A stretch of DNA of 64,000 bases, taken from NCBI GenBank assembly GCA_016165875.1, contig JABBOT010000029.1:2774639-2838638 (forward strand). The letters are read 5' to 3'. A program made the position numbers and the translations under genes. A model generated the notes under the pieces. The model worked only from the letters and a program-made list of their open reading frames with translations. It was not told the origin of the DNA and did not search any database. This document shows, in pieces, positions 1 to 13,000 of the stretch. The stretch is from Acanthopleura granulata (taxonomy: Eukaryota > Mollusca > Polyplacophora > Chitonida > Chitonidae). Numbering within the stretch: position 1 is the stretch's first letter; each line of letters begins with the position of its first letter.

Positions 1-23
1 TCTTATAGGGCTTGCATAAAGAT

Positions 24-38
24 CCCCCCCCCCCCCCC
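24..38. repeat. Poly-C tract
   Basis: Fifteen consecutive C residues near the window start. It is a homopolymer with no gene attached, and its exact length is likely to be unreliable in assembly. Confidence 0.9.
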
Positions 39-640
39 GTAAAGCTGTCAAAGAATTCAACAATCATATGTTATACATTGTAGAAATATGCCAGACAGAA
101 AAAAAAAGAATCATTATCATGACGGCTTTTAATAAATGACCTATTTAAAACTCATTATTATGCCCCATCCAAAGACTTTCTTAAAATAATGAAACCAAAT
201 TATTTTCTCCCACAAATTACTAAACCAACTAGAGTGCAAACTTGATCAGCAACATTAATCGATAATATGTTTACAAATTGTTTTGATATCTTGTCTTTGG
301 TATTCTGTTCACAGATATAACCGATCACTTTCTGATTTTTCATATTATTAAATCAGGAAACGCTAACAAAGAGAACAAATCACAGAGTATTGAAAATACA
401 GCGTAATGGAAAAGCAAAATTTTATTCAGGTTTATTAACAGGAACACTGTATTAAACTTAACTGATGCCTCACATGTTAAGTAAACTTTTGGTCGAATAA
501 CAATAGCTTTCCTCTTATTCGATTCAATTCACAAAAAAAAAATTATAAAACCGTGGGTAAGCTGCGGTCTATTTACATCTATATTTGAACAAGAAGGATT
601 ACACCTACTACCAACTACTATTGTTCTCTCTGACGGCCAA

Positions 641-1900
641 TCCTCCGCCTCTGTGGACACTGATGGAATTAGAATGTCGGTCGTTAAAATGGTTTCCGAT
701 CACATTTCTACCCCGCTGTCGCATATTATCAACTTATCTTTCTCCTCAGGTATCGTTCCTGATTGTATGAAAATTGCAAAAGTGTCACCTGTTTACAAAA
801 GCGGCAAGGCTACTTCAGGAGGAAATTACCGACCTATATCCATACTTCCCTGCTTCAGTAAAATAATCGAAAAAATAGCATCAAATGCAGTAAATAATTA
901 TTCTCTATAAAAACCAATATGGGTTCAGGGTTAATCACTCCACATCTCTGGCTGCTTGTTCACTGTATGATACATGGAAATTAGCGTGCGCCAAGGAGAA
1001 CAAGCTCTATGGTATAGTTACATTTCTTGACCTCTCCAAAGCATTTGATACGGTAAATCATTGCATACTTTTGCACAAACTTGATTATTATGGTTTTAGA
1101 GGCAGAGCAACTCTTGGTTTGAAAGTTATTTATGTAATAGAAATCAGTGTGTGTCCTTATCTCTCATACGGAAACATTGTATGGGGTAATACATAACATA
1201 CGCATCTTATACCCATACAGGTCCTGAAGAAACCTGCCATTCAAACAATCACTCAAGAAACATACACATGCTTTATTTTGTCTACTATGTATTCTTCCAC
1301 CGCGACAGGTGAACATCCTCTGTGTATTGCTCTTTGCACACAGGTTTTTTTTATCACCCTGAATTTATTCCTCGCAGTTTCGCGACCTATCTAATGAAGC
1401 AATCTGTTACCAATCACTATAGCACTAGAGCAATGCAATTAGACTATCACAGACCTATATACAGAACTAATCAATCATATTTCTTGTTAAGAACAATCAG
1501 CCCTCTAGAATGGAATAAATTACCTGTCACTCTCTGCAGTATTAATTCCGTGTCTCTCTTCAAATTTCGACTTAAATTATATCTTCTTGAACAACTTAAT
1601 TAAGGACGCAATTTTGCTCATGTAGGTTAAATAATAAAAAAAGAATAAATGGACACCTAAGTTTGCCAAAAATACCTTTAAAGTTTTACATGTCACATTA
1701 TTATTGATGAATACTTTACTGTTTTGTTGCTATGAATAACACATTGTAATATACTCACCGACATGCTTTCCTGTTAAACAATTGGTATTACATTTTTAAT
1801 GGGATAGAGCAAGCTCTTATGAGCTTTATTCTCGCCATATTTTTCACATATATATTTATGTTAATATTTCGTAGTTTCTGGTGAATAAAATGAAATGAAG
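641..1900 (+). mobile_element. Degenerate non-LTR (LINE) retrotransposon with internal deletion
   Basis: Three reading-frame blocks carry remnants of a LINE reverse transcriptase. Block 1 (about 641-907) has the 'NYRPISILP' motif typical of jockey/CR1-type elements. Block 2 (about 915-1115) is in another frame and has 'YGF' followed by 'FLDLSKAFDTVNH', which is RT motif A. Block 3 (1322-1603) has a C-terminal tail with 'RTISPLEWNKLP', a common LINE C-terminal pattern. The region expected to hold the catalytic FADD box is absent: soon after motif A the sequence resumes at 'GNIVWGN' (about 1170), which normally lies well downstream. An AT-rich stretch ending 'aataaaatgaaatgaa' (about 1880-1895) looks like the 3' tail. 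The stop at 908-910, the frameshifts and the deletion make it non-functional. The family assignment (jockey/CR1-like) is by resemblance only. Confidence 0.85.
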
Positions 1901-3739
1901 TTTCTAGGTTATAAAATGTCTCAAATCATTTCACCCTGGACTCAATAATTTATAGTAATTTTCAAAATCACCGTAAGAAAATCAAAACTACAAATATTCA
2001 CTCAAGAGCACATTCCTAACATTGTATCGACACATGTACTCCTAAAATGTGGTGCTGCCACTCAGCCTAAAGCTTTCATTGCAAGACATGAACTTTTATT
2101 GGATTACCATTACAAAACAGTCAGTGGCAGAAGGGGAGGTGTTATGACATGAATTTTACCACTAAGAGGTGTGTGGAGTGCTTACTGTAGCATTAAAACT
2201 TGTTGCTGTGACGGCATAATAGGCTAGCGCCGTCTTGTCGGCTCTAAGGCCAGCGACTGAGATTTCAGAACACAAGTCAAGTGTCTTCTGCAACCAGGCA
2301 CTGCAAATGAATTTCTTTTAACACCACAACTGTTCAGCTGAAAGCTGAATTAAAAGTACCCTAGTTGACCATTTATTACCACACTGTGCAGTTTCTTACA
2401 GTAGCATGGCACCAGCACGTTTACATGTATATGAATTTTTTGCCCACACCCGATTAGAGTGTACATGTATAACATAGGTAGCCATGCTGTACTGGATTCC
2501 ACTTGAAAAGGTCCAGGATATACAGGTTGTAACACCCAAAAAATACCATGAAACAGTACCCACTTAAATCACGTTTATGTCACATCTGTATTTAGGGTGG
2601 CCCTCAGAGTGGTTCAGACGTGTGTAACAACACTGTGTCTCAAAAAGACGCAGGTGCGCCTGGTGATTCTCAAGTCTTAAAACATATGGCCTCTATGTTT
2701 TTCAATTTAAGTGCTGTGTTAGAAATTTATATTATCATGAGAACTCGACAAATTCCGTCAAGTTTCAGCCTTTTTAGTTTTCCTTCTGCATTTTGTCAAA
2801 TCATCTCTGGGCGGCATTGTACACACAAAGTAATACGTAATCCTGGTTCCAAGGCTTCACAATCTTGCTGTTTGACTTTGCCCCTGTCAGGAACCATGAT
2901 GGTAATGTGCACTTGGCTGATCACACTCAAGAGGAAATCTGAATATGAAATCACTTGCCTGGTGTTAGCATAAAGAATAAGACATTTGCATGCTACCAAT
3001 ACAACATCTAACAGAGGTTACTTTACAAGACGATGGGTACTTTCCTATGCGCACTAAAAGCCTTTGAAGTACTTGCTACCTGATATTTCCTCCATAAGCA
3101 TTTCCTGACCGAGAGGATTACACTTGATTGGCTACTGTTACGCTCAATTCCGTGATTTCTAAACAGTAACACCGACAAAAACTTTGAACTGGTAGCCATG
3201 TTTGCCTTCTCAAAGATTCGCGGAGTATTCCACTAGATATGGACTTATTGTCATGCTTATAAACACACTCATCCACAGATCACACAAAACGTATCCATTG
3301 TGAATAGCCATATCCGCTATGTGCCTGCAAATGCACTCAAACCTCTGACAAAGCTATCATGGCTGCCAGTTCAAAATCTGGCTGGGGTTGCAGTCTAGAT
3401 AACACTGATATCTGCTCAACGAGCTGATTTTGGTCCAACAGAAGTGTGATACACTAGGCTGGGGCATGCTTACTGAGAAAATGTCAGATAGGAAGGTTTT
3501 AAGTCCGCACAGGAAAACAGCCATCGTTTTATAAATGGACATTTGTTAGATTATAGCATACAAACGACCATATATATATATATATATATGTTCATAAGTG
3601 AAGTGACAGGGCTTGGCGAAAATTGAACCACAGCTAATGATACCAGCAAATGTGTATCTAGCAGAAACAAAACTTGAACCATCCATTACCTTTTCTCTCC
3701 ATAGTATGATTCCAGTTGCCGTAAAGCTGCCTTATACAG
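1901..3739. other. Intergenic stretch, no gene recognised
   Basis: Only short unsupported open frames occur here on both strands, with stop-rich AT sequence between them. A (TA)n microsatellite lies at about 3571-3589. I see no conserved protein, RNA gene or full repeat. Confidence 0.6.
3571..3589. repeat. (TA)n microsatellite
   Basis: About nine TA dinucleotides in a row, upstream of the FANCA promoter. Confidence 0.9.
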
Positions 3740-3946
3740 CTTACAAACTCTCTGTCCGTGAGACAAGACGCGCGTTTGCAAGTAAGACATCCTGCGTTTT
3801 CCTGCAAAGTCGAGCAAGTCCGCAGCGCCTGTCGACGTCCAGGCCAATGTACTTTGTAAACGCGCTGTCCATTGGCTGAACGGAAACTGTCATGCGTACT
3901 TCCGATTAGCTGTGACGCGGGAAAGTGACAGTTTCTAGTGGGGAAG
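3740..3946 (+). promoter_or_regulatory. FANCA promoter: two CCAAT boxes and an E2F-type site
   Basis: This stretch is visibly richer in CpG than its surroundings and ends at the FANCA start codon. It holds a CCAAT box at 3844-3848, an inverted CCAAT box (ATTGG) at 3871-3875, and GCGGGAAA at 3917-3924, a good match to the E2F consensus (reverse complement TTTCCCGC). There is no clear TATA box. NF-Y (CCAAT) plus E2F spacing close to the start is typical of S-phase genes, and Fanconi genes are known Rb/E2F targets in vertebrates. Binding here is inferred, not shown. Confidence 0.6.
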
Positions 3947-4019
3947 ATGGCGAGCATGAAAAGGAGGAATGACAGCGAAGGAAAAGTTGAAACCAAGAGA
4001 CGATTCGATGCGTTGATAA
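3947..4019 (+). CDS. FANCA: FANCA exon 1 (start codon, nuclear localisation signal)
   Basis: Residues 1-24. The ATG at 3947 is the first downstream of the CCAAT/E2F promoter and opens the frame that joins exon 2. Residues 5-7 and 17-19 are both KRR, a bipartite basic signal. A second ATG (Met4) lies in frame. The donor is GTATGT; one base of the next codon remains (phase 1). Confidence 0.8.
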
Positions 4020-7000
4020 GTATGTTCTCCTGTAGAACTGATTGACAGGAACTTTATTGAGATGACTGGTTGGATAATTCGCCTCGCTAAACTCACAGTT
4101 ATTGTTCAAGTTAATTCTCAAGAGTGAAAAGTGATCAGTTAGCGCTTAACATACATCAATAGCATAATGAAAAAAAGGTAGAACTTAAAGATTGAAATTC
4201 CAATTTTGCAATGTTTCGTTCTAGGTCTCTACAGGTGTAGACACAGTGCATCGTTAAAAGGCTTTTGGTATTTGTGCCGAAGTGACTTAGGGCAGTTTCC
4301 TTTATTTAAAGTAATTTCCGACTTATGTTAATTGCTGTTTGCCGTGTATAACTCCACTGTCTCCCAGATATTTGAATGTCGACTTTGTAAAATTGCTATA
4401 TACACAAGTCTGCAGTGTTGTCTTACATGTCATGAAGACAACTCTTAGGGAACATGGACAAATTCTCAGCATGCTAGAGTTGGTTGTTGAAGCCAACGTC
4501 CACACCAAAAGGACCCGAACATCGGGGTGCTTTACCTGCTTGAGGCAGCGGCAAGCAGAAGACGAGGAGAAAGATAACATGGGAAGGTATAGGAAAATGA
4601 ACAACGTTGGACAATATTCTGAGAGCTACAACTTTTTTTGACTGCAGAACAATCTGCATACCATATGTAAATTATGAATGTTAACGAAACATAGTTCTGG
4701 ACTTACGAGGCTGTGAAACGAACGAGAAATGGTTGGGGCTCTCTTGAAGTAATGTTAAATTATGAGCCGAATAACAACAACATTGTTAACCTCTGTGAGA
4801 TCACAGTAGTTCGAGAGAGCCCCACACCCTGTCTCATCAAAAACCAGCGTGATCATCTCTTGACACGGCTGCAATGCTGTATCTGCTTATTGAAAGGTCA
4901 ACCATGAGCACATGACTTTCTTCATGTGAAATCGCGAATTTACATATTGTCGTTAATCAGTCAGACAGATCACATGACTAATAAATTCTTCATCACAGCG
5001 TCATGGTCAAATATTACTAATTTTGCAGGATAATACTTCAAAAAAGAAAACTTTCCGGCATCAAACTCACTATGCTTTTCAAAGAACCTCTGTCCTATCT
5101 TGTGGTACATGACGTATGATATCCAATATAAGCTGAAGTGTCCTTTGGAGAATCTCGGAGAATCTCTGGAGAATTACGATGGTTCATGATTAAGGTGCAG
5201 TTTAGCTGAAATGCCTGATTAGCAACTTCAGGTCTTTTAGTCATGTTGGGTTGCAAAAATCTTCACCTTCTTTTACCGAAACCTGCATGAACTCTTAAAG
5301 ATTCTTGATATGCTGATGTGGCATCAAATATTACAGTCCTTGTGGCTTGGAAATTTATGGTTGCCTTTGTTTTTATGTCAGGACCCTGCTCTGTTAATCA
5401 AGCAAATATATAACAGATTAAATGATAGTAACTGTCATTGCAACAATCACGAAAGACGTGTTGCCATGGTGGTTTTAATGAGCAGCCCACAATTGCTTTG
5501 TGGAAAAGGGCACACACCCACATCAAGCAGTCGTGTGTACGTGAAATTTTCTGGGTGTTTTGGCTGAAAAGTGAGTGTGTCCAAGCACACTTACATGTAA
5601 TTTCGAACCGTGCACACAGAGTGTTCCACAGGGATATTATAAGCAAAATTGATAGTAATTACCATAGCAACATAAATTTTTTTGCTGTGAACTTTTATCA
5701 CAAAATCGTTCTTGAAAACAGTCAGAAAGACTTCCTTTAATTCTACATGTATTTATCTGTTTGCCCAAGGCTAAGTGCTCATCCAGTAATATTTTCATGT
5801 TTCATTTGTTTCAGATTCCCGAAGATCAGAATGTCTCTCAGAGAACAGTAAACTGGCCTTGCAGGATGCGATCTTTCAGCTAATAGCACACCATCATGAT
5901 GTGGATGAACTCTTAGCAGAGGTAGATGAAACTGAATCTACAAGCATCTGATCTCAGTTCAGATACTTGTAAGTGTGTGAGAGAGGCAGACATGGCTCAG
6001 CAATAAGGTGTAAGTCCTAAACAGTAGCACCTAATGTGCCAGGACCTGGACAGTAAATTTCTCACTAGGCTCCCCCACTCTTTTTATAAGCAGTCTGTGG
6101 CAATTGCAGGGCATTGTATGGTGTACAGTTGAGAAGTCTGTACATCACATGTGGGAGAGTCTACCAGTTACTAGCCACAGGTCTGTGGTTTACCCTAGGA
6201 ACTCTAGTCTCTGGCTTCTTTTACCCATAAAAGTGATTGCTATCATTAATCAAAAGACATTCTCACTCAAGGCATGAAACAACAGTGGCAAAAATAAACA
6301 AATAAATCAGTGCAGTTAAAAATCCATTCTAGCTGAAAGACCATGAAGACCTCCACAGCACAACTCAACTGGCCCATGGCCATAGATTTGGCTGTGGCTT
6401 TAAGCCATAAATGCAATGCTGTGGTAAAAGGCAAATATTGAATTTCTCAGATTGGTGGAAAACATCTGTCAAAAAAAAATGAGTTACACATGTAACTTGT
6501 TCCCAGACACCTTGTTCATGAAGGCACGTATGGACCATGAATGTGTATTCAGTGATTTCATGATGATTGTCTCTGTGGAATTTTGCAGTGTGATGACCCT
6601 GGTGATGTTCAGACAGACTGTTGTCAGGAAGAAGCCCTGCCTGACAGTCATGGTGAAAAGCTACCCTCTCAGAATGACCAATCCTTTATGACAGGTCAGT
6701 TAGTGAATCACTAGATATGGTTACTCAGTATTAGATACAAGTCTTGAAAGGTGTTGCTTATGGCTTACAAACATGAAAATGAAATGGGCCATTGAGTCTT
6801 AATGTCAGCTGTTAGATGCAGACCCCAAGCTTCAGCTGAAAAGGGGCAGGGTGGCTGGAGGTTTTGTGAAGGGCAACTTTCATACAAGAGGGGCAAAGTT
6901 GCGCGATGCAGCTCTAAAAAGTGGCATTAATACAATACTACATATCGTACCCCATCAAAATCACCATAACGAGGGAAACTTTAAATGTAATCTGATTACT

Positions 7001-10000
7001 TACCCAAACTTTATGATCAAATAAGTGAAAATAGAAGAACATTTTCACCAACTAAAATTTTCCTTAATCTTAGAGAGCTAATGGAAGCTTCATAAAGGCA
7101 AAAACGTCTTGTAATGCAACACACAGTATGCATCAAAATCCATTTTATTAAATTTCCAGAAGTGGTGACATAAGTATTCATCAGTGAAAGACATTTATTA
7201 TTATAGTATTTGGTATGTATCAAAACATGAGGTTGGTAAATTCAGATTTATTCCTATTTCATTTCAAACTACATTATCCAGACTGACTATTGACAGTGAT
7301 ATGGATGCAATAGCTGTCATTTCAGTTCAGTTTCTACAGCGACACATCTGTACTGCATCTCTTCAGTTTTGCTGACATCAGAGCGGTTTTCTGCCTTACC
7401 AACCAGCGTTCTGTACATCACCACAGCAAGTTGTCAGATCTCGCTTCCCTGTGGTCATTATGGTGCAAGGTTACGTGGTACGACATGGTTTACCGTATTC
7501 GCATGTATGACTGGCACATTCATGTAAGTGAGTGGCGCCCCCATGACTAATGGGATAAATTCCAGCAAAAAATCCATGTGGCCTTAAAAGTTTTGCAGAG
7601 TAATCTAGAAGATTTAGCTGACTTTATGCCCAGCTGGTTGTCACCGGACACCCACTGTGACTGGCAACAGAGGTTTAAAAGCCATGCAGCAGCCGGCCAC
7701 ATGCAGTGGGCAAACTAGGAAATAAACCAATCTTCTGTGGGTTCATCTGTGAATGGCTTCCTTTGACAGTTTATCTGGTTTCCTTGGCATAAGCCAGGTA
7801 GCTGTTTTGAGAAGTGTCGAGGCAGGGTAGAAATTGTTTGATATTCAAAGGGGCAGGACGGTAATATTTAGGCATTCAAAGTGGCAGGGCTGTGCACCTT
7901 TGTAAAACAGCGAAGCTCTGGGTCTGAGATCTATAAATGATAGAAGAAATTTTCCATCAATTAGTTACAAGAAGGTTAATTAAGAATTGTCTGTTAGTGA
8001 AGCATGTTTCTGGTTTGTAGACTGTTTTGATGCCAGCTGTTTGCTTGCAATAACGCCAGTCCTTTTGCAGTGTTACGTTTGATGAAGCCCTCTCGTCTTC
8101 CACCAATATTTCACACATGGGAAAATTTGTCAGGATAAAGTTGCCAAAGTCTGGTGGCTTACACTGAGCATCCAGGTTTCTTGGAGCCCTAACTATTGAG
8201 TATCGATTTAAGCGGCAGTCAGTAAACTTGATAGGTTTGTTGAAAGAGATCTTGAATTTCTTAAAAGACAACACTGTTCAAGATGTATATAATATTATAT
8301 GAATACATAAAAAAATCCCATTTATATTTCATAAAGCCTCACTTTTGACTTTTTGTGATGGAGGATTACCAAGATATCACAGTTCAAAGTAAGCAAAAGT
8401 AGGGAAAATCGAATTGGTCGCTATGCTGAAATTTAACCTATCAACGACGAGATATTTCTACCAACAGAAAAGGCATCTGTTTCCGCTGCGACGTCACCTA
8501 TTCATAGTTCACTATTTTGCCATCTAGAAGTAGTGTTAAATAATCTTTTTCTTCTGATTACAAGGCAGTTGCAGTGTATACTTCAAAACCATTTTCAACT
8601 CGAAAGTGGTAGCTGTGTATGTCTTTGGTATTTACCAAGGTCTCAACCAGGAAGCCACAATACGTGACCTTCGATTGCAATAATAAAGGGGACCGTACTG
8701 AAGAGCTAAGGGCACAGATGACGCGACATCACGTTTCCGGTTTTTCAAAAATGGTGCATGCCAAGGCCTCATAAGAATTTCAGATTAAAAGGTGATTGAA
8801 AGATTTATAGAGTTAACAAGCATATCAGAAAAAGTTCCTGTGCCCATTTAGGTCTGTATGAACCACACTATTCAAATAACTTTAGTTATACCTTTTGCTG
8901 TCTTTTCTTTCAGACATGAATATAATTTGTTGTAGTTTTCAGTTTGACTAGTTTAATCCAGGACAAGGCAAGGATTCTGAGGTCGCCTGTGGCTATTGTT
9001 GCTGCTAATGTCTGCGCTAGGAAGCTGACCGAGATAATGGAGAAAAGGGATGTTTGTGAGACAGGAAACCAGACAGCCAAGAGTACACCTGTTGGGCTGA
9101 GTTCAACTGAAAAGGTATGTGTGGTGCAGCATAAAGCATGGCTACACGAAAAAACTCATAGGCTTGTCATTTGTCTTCCAAGCTTGATATTATTCTTTTG
9201 TTTTCACGTCAGACATATTTATGGAAGTCAGGGTTCATTCCTGGTAATCTTATCATCATTTATGAAAGTCAGAGCTTGTTTAAATTGCAATCACTCCCAG
9301 AAGATATAGGTTGTTTCTTGCATGTTGGGCAAATCTAAATGTTAAGATGAGACAGGGGCCTGACAGTAATTGGCAGCAAGCTAAAGGAAAAGTGTTTAGA
9401 AAATGGTGTATGACAAGTCAAACTTGTGTACTTTTAAGTTAAAATTTATCAAACGTTCCAATGTTTTGCAAGCTTGGAATATGATAGCAATTAACTTTAA
9501 CATGTTTATGTGCAATTCAACTTGCAGGAACAGTGTGGCATAATAATGAAGACCTGTCAAGAATTTGTGAGGATTTGCAGTTTTAATCAGCTGCATTTTA
9601 CAAAGCTTATATGTAGAGAAGTAAGTACAAATACATGTATTGTAATATCTGTAATTATAATTTTATGTCTTCGCTCACGTTATAATCTGGATTTATTATT
9701 ATATTCTTGTCATTGCACTCCGGCAGTATAGCTTTTGGTTGTTACAATGTGAAGTTGGAAAGCAGCAAATGTACATGTATCTCTTTTTGTCAAGTTTGAT
9801 CATTGCTGCAAACATGACAGATACAGGATGGATCTTCTGGAATGTACACCCAATGATTCAGGTGAAAGTTTTCCAAGAATGACTTGTTTCTGCCCATACA
9901 TGCATGTATTTTATGGTAACATCTCTCTTGTTATACAGGATTACCTGCCCCTGTTTGTTATCTGGCAGTTGCACAGATTTGGAGTGGTGCCTCTGGAAAT

Positions 10001-13000
10001 GTTCTTGTTACAGTATGTATAGAAGACATTCTCCTTATGACAATCTGTTCAATCGCAGGTCTACTTGGATATCCCGAAAAACTGTATATACATGTACATG
10101 TGAGACAGTCTTGGTGTCTCTGTGGTGTACACAGCTGAAAGGGATAGGTTAGCTGCTGGTCGGCACAATGTCTAGTGTTCTGTGAATGGGACGGATTACA
10201 CTCATAATAACAGTGGGTATACCTGTTTTACCACTGATACGTAAATATAGGGCCATTCTTCAGTATAGGCCTACTCGGTCACTTCCCCTACAGCATGAAT
10301 ATTTACATGCTGTGTCAACCACTGAAACAGAGCTCTGGTCTCTGAGGAATGTCGTCCTTGTGATTGGCTCTCTGATAACTGAGTCGCCAAGCTGTTTTAG
10401 CAGGGCACTAGTGAAAACAGTGGTGAGGTCAGGGGCTTTTCTAGTCAATTTCTTTCTAGAAACTCAGAAAACTCAATATTTTTCAACACCAATGTATATA
10501 AAATGTATCTAAGGCTCATTTATTTTATCAAAACTCAATACAAAATTTGTCTAAAATTCAATTTTAGCAGGTATACCTGCTGATTCTTATGTCAGGTCTG
10601 GTATCCTCACCATGGTGTTCCAGTGTTGGTATTGTGGCCAGCCAGAATTTTTGTATTACTTCAGATGTAGTGGGAGCTGAATACAGTTAAACCTGCATAT
10701 ATAACTGCATGTACTAGATAATCTCACATGAGGACTCAGTGTATTGTGGTTGAAATTCTAACTCCCATGTTTACACCAAATGTTTTTAGTAAATCTCAAA
10801 ACACTGCACAAGCCAGTTTGGGTAAACTTCTGTATTGAAAACATATCTGCTTTTTTTTTCCAGAAAGCAGAAAGACAGCCAATTTGTGAGACATTTTTGT
10901 GACCAGTTAAAGGATAGTTACGAAGTCAATGGAGTTGAGGATTCCACTGTTATTATTAAAGGTAAGAAGCAACTTAATGTGAAGCATCAAACAAATCCTT
11001 GATGGGTTGTTTTTTTGATTTGATTGAACTTTCATTGTTCTGTAATAAAAGGAATAGATGTATGTAGCAAAGCCTGAAGATGTTATCGTTACAGCGGTGC
11101 TATGTAATATTTGTCATGGTAACCTGAAACAGGTTTCACAGATTTAAGGTAAAATGGTATTGTAACCTGTTTTGGGTTGTGCAAATTGCTATCATGGAAA
11201 CCTAAGGTAACCTGTAATGCAACCTACAGGATTCCTCAGTGTAAATGTACTTTCAGAGACTCAGGCAGAATAAATGTTCTCAAATCTGAATATTAAAGAA
11301 TTAAGTTGATATTTTTTAACTTAGAAAGCACTGCATTAGTAGCATGTGAGTAGGAAAATCTAGGAAATTCTGTAACAATTTAAATGTCATAACATTATTT
11401 TTGTGCCCCGTCATCAATTTTGAGGCTTTAAACATAAGCATGTTTGACTTTTCAAATGTGTTCTTAAATTTATTGTAAGTCTCTAGTCCGTCTGTTGTTT
11501 TTAAATTCTGACATTCAGCACAACCCTGAGTCCATCACTGCACTCTAAAATATCACCGCAGATTTCTGAACTTGATGTCGATCAGCACAAATGGCTCTCC
11601 AAGTTATCTTTTTTACCCATTTCTTTATCATTTTCCAGTTGAATCTCAAATCTTATCTTCTTTATTTATTACCTTTACTGATGAAATTAATTAACTTGTA
11701 GTGTTGTGGTCACATTAGGTGTGAAAATTTCAATCGTACCAGAACGCTCACCACTGGCAGTCATTTTGAAAAATCTCATAACCTCCTCTTGGTTCTGAAA
11801 TGTAACAGAGTTCTGGTATCGAAAACTTCTTGAAAACTATGACGTTTTCATTGGTGTTAGTAGGTTCCACTTCAACCTTCATAATACAGCCGAGAAGGGC
11901 AGTAAAATTGTTCGTTTTTTTCAGTTTTGAATACAGGCAAGTTTGCATGACACAAGTGCAGACCTCATCAAGAGCAGTTCAATTGACTTCTGGTTTGGAG
12001 ATCTGTAGTGATATTTTTTTAGTACAGGTGATGGACTTAGGGTTGCGATGAAGAATTGTCAGAATTTTAAAATAACACGCTGAGTCCATCAAGGTGTACT
12101 AGTAAGTCGCCTGGTCAAACTGAACCCCTTGTACCATGCCTTGAGCAAGTGTGACAGGCGAATGTCCAGGACTAGAAGAACTTCCCTCAAGTCCTCTGCC
12201 TCATTCTCAAACACCTTCTTCCACAACATAAACTTGTCTGATATTTATGTATTAGTGGCGATAACACCAGGCATCAACCATGAAGCCGGAAGTCTCTCAC
12301 TGAAGAGCCTCATACCTTGTCAGCTTATATTTATTGTCGTAGCAAGGTATGAGCACTGCGTAGTACGAGACTTCTGGTAAGGTTGGGACACCTGCTGGCA
12401 AGGGCACAGTATCCCATCAGCTGTTTTCACTAATCACAGATTGGTTGACTTGCTTCTGCTGTTTAAATAAAAATTTTCACAGAAATCCTACCATGCTGCC
12501 AACAGCGATTCTCCCCTTGTTTTTCGTTAACGTCATTGAATATTTATGTGGAATGATTTTGTTTTTATGGTAACCGATTATAGGTCTCCTAAATCCAATT
12601 TTGCACACCGGTTGGCGAACATGTTCATCCGTTCGCTATAACATCACATCCCTGTTGTTACATGTTCTGTGTAAATATATAAACTTAACAATTGTATTTG
12701 ATCTGGAATGTCATAGGTGACCAGTTTTATGTATTTTGCCCGATTCTCTATTTTAGAACAGTATTTTAATGTTCATGTGGAAAGCAATATGATATCCACC
12801 CGGAAACATACGCTTAAGAACCCAAAGTAATATTAAATGTCTCCCACCTCAAGATGCATTTTGTCACGCGATTTTTAGGGTGTGTACTGTTGGTAGCAAA
12901 TTATAAGCATACACAAACCTGACTGAGGTGATATTTCAGATATTTTCAGCGTTCTAGTTTCAAAAGGATACAGCGAGAATAGTGAAGACAGGTCTGGTCT

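Noticed and set aside
2620..2973. 117-codon open frame upstream of FANCA
   Set aside because: No domain, a second open frame overlaps on the opposite strand, and there is no promoter or splice support.
8942..8942. Alternative exon 4 acceptor 'gttttcag' at 8942
   Set aside because: Stronger by consensus, but it puts exon 3 and exon 4 out of frame, reaching a stop at once.
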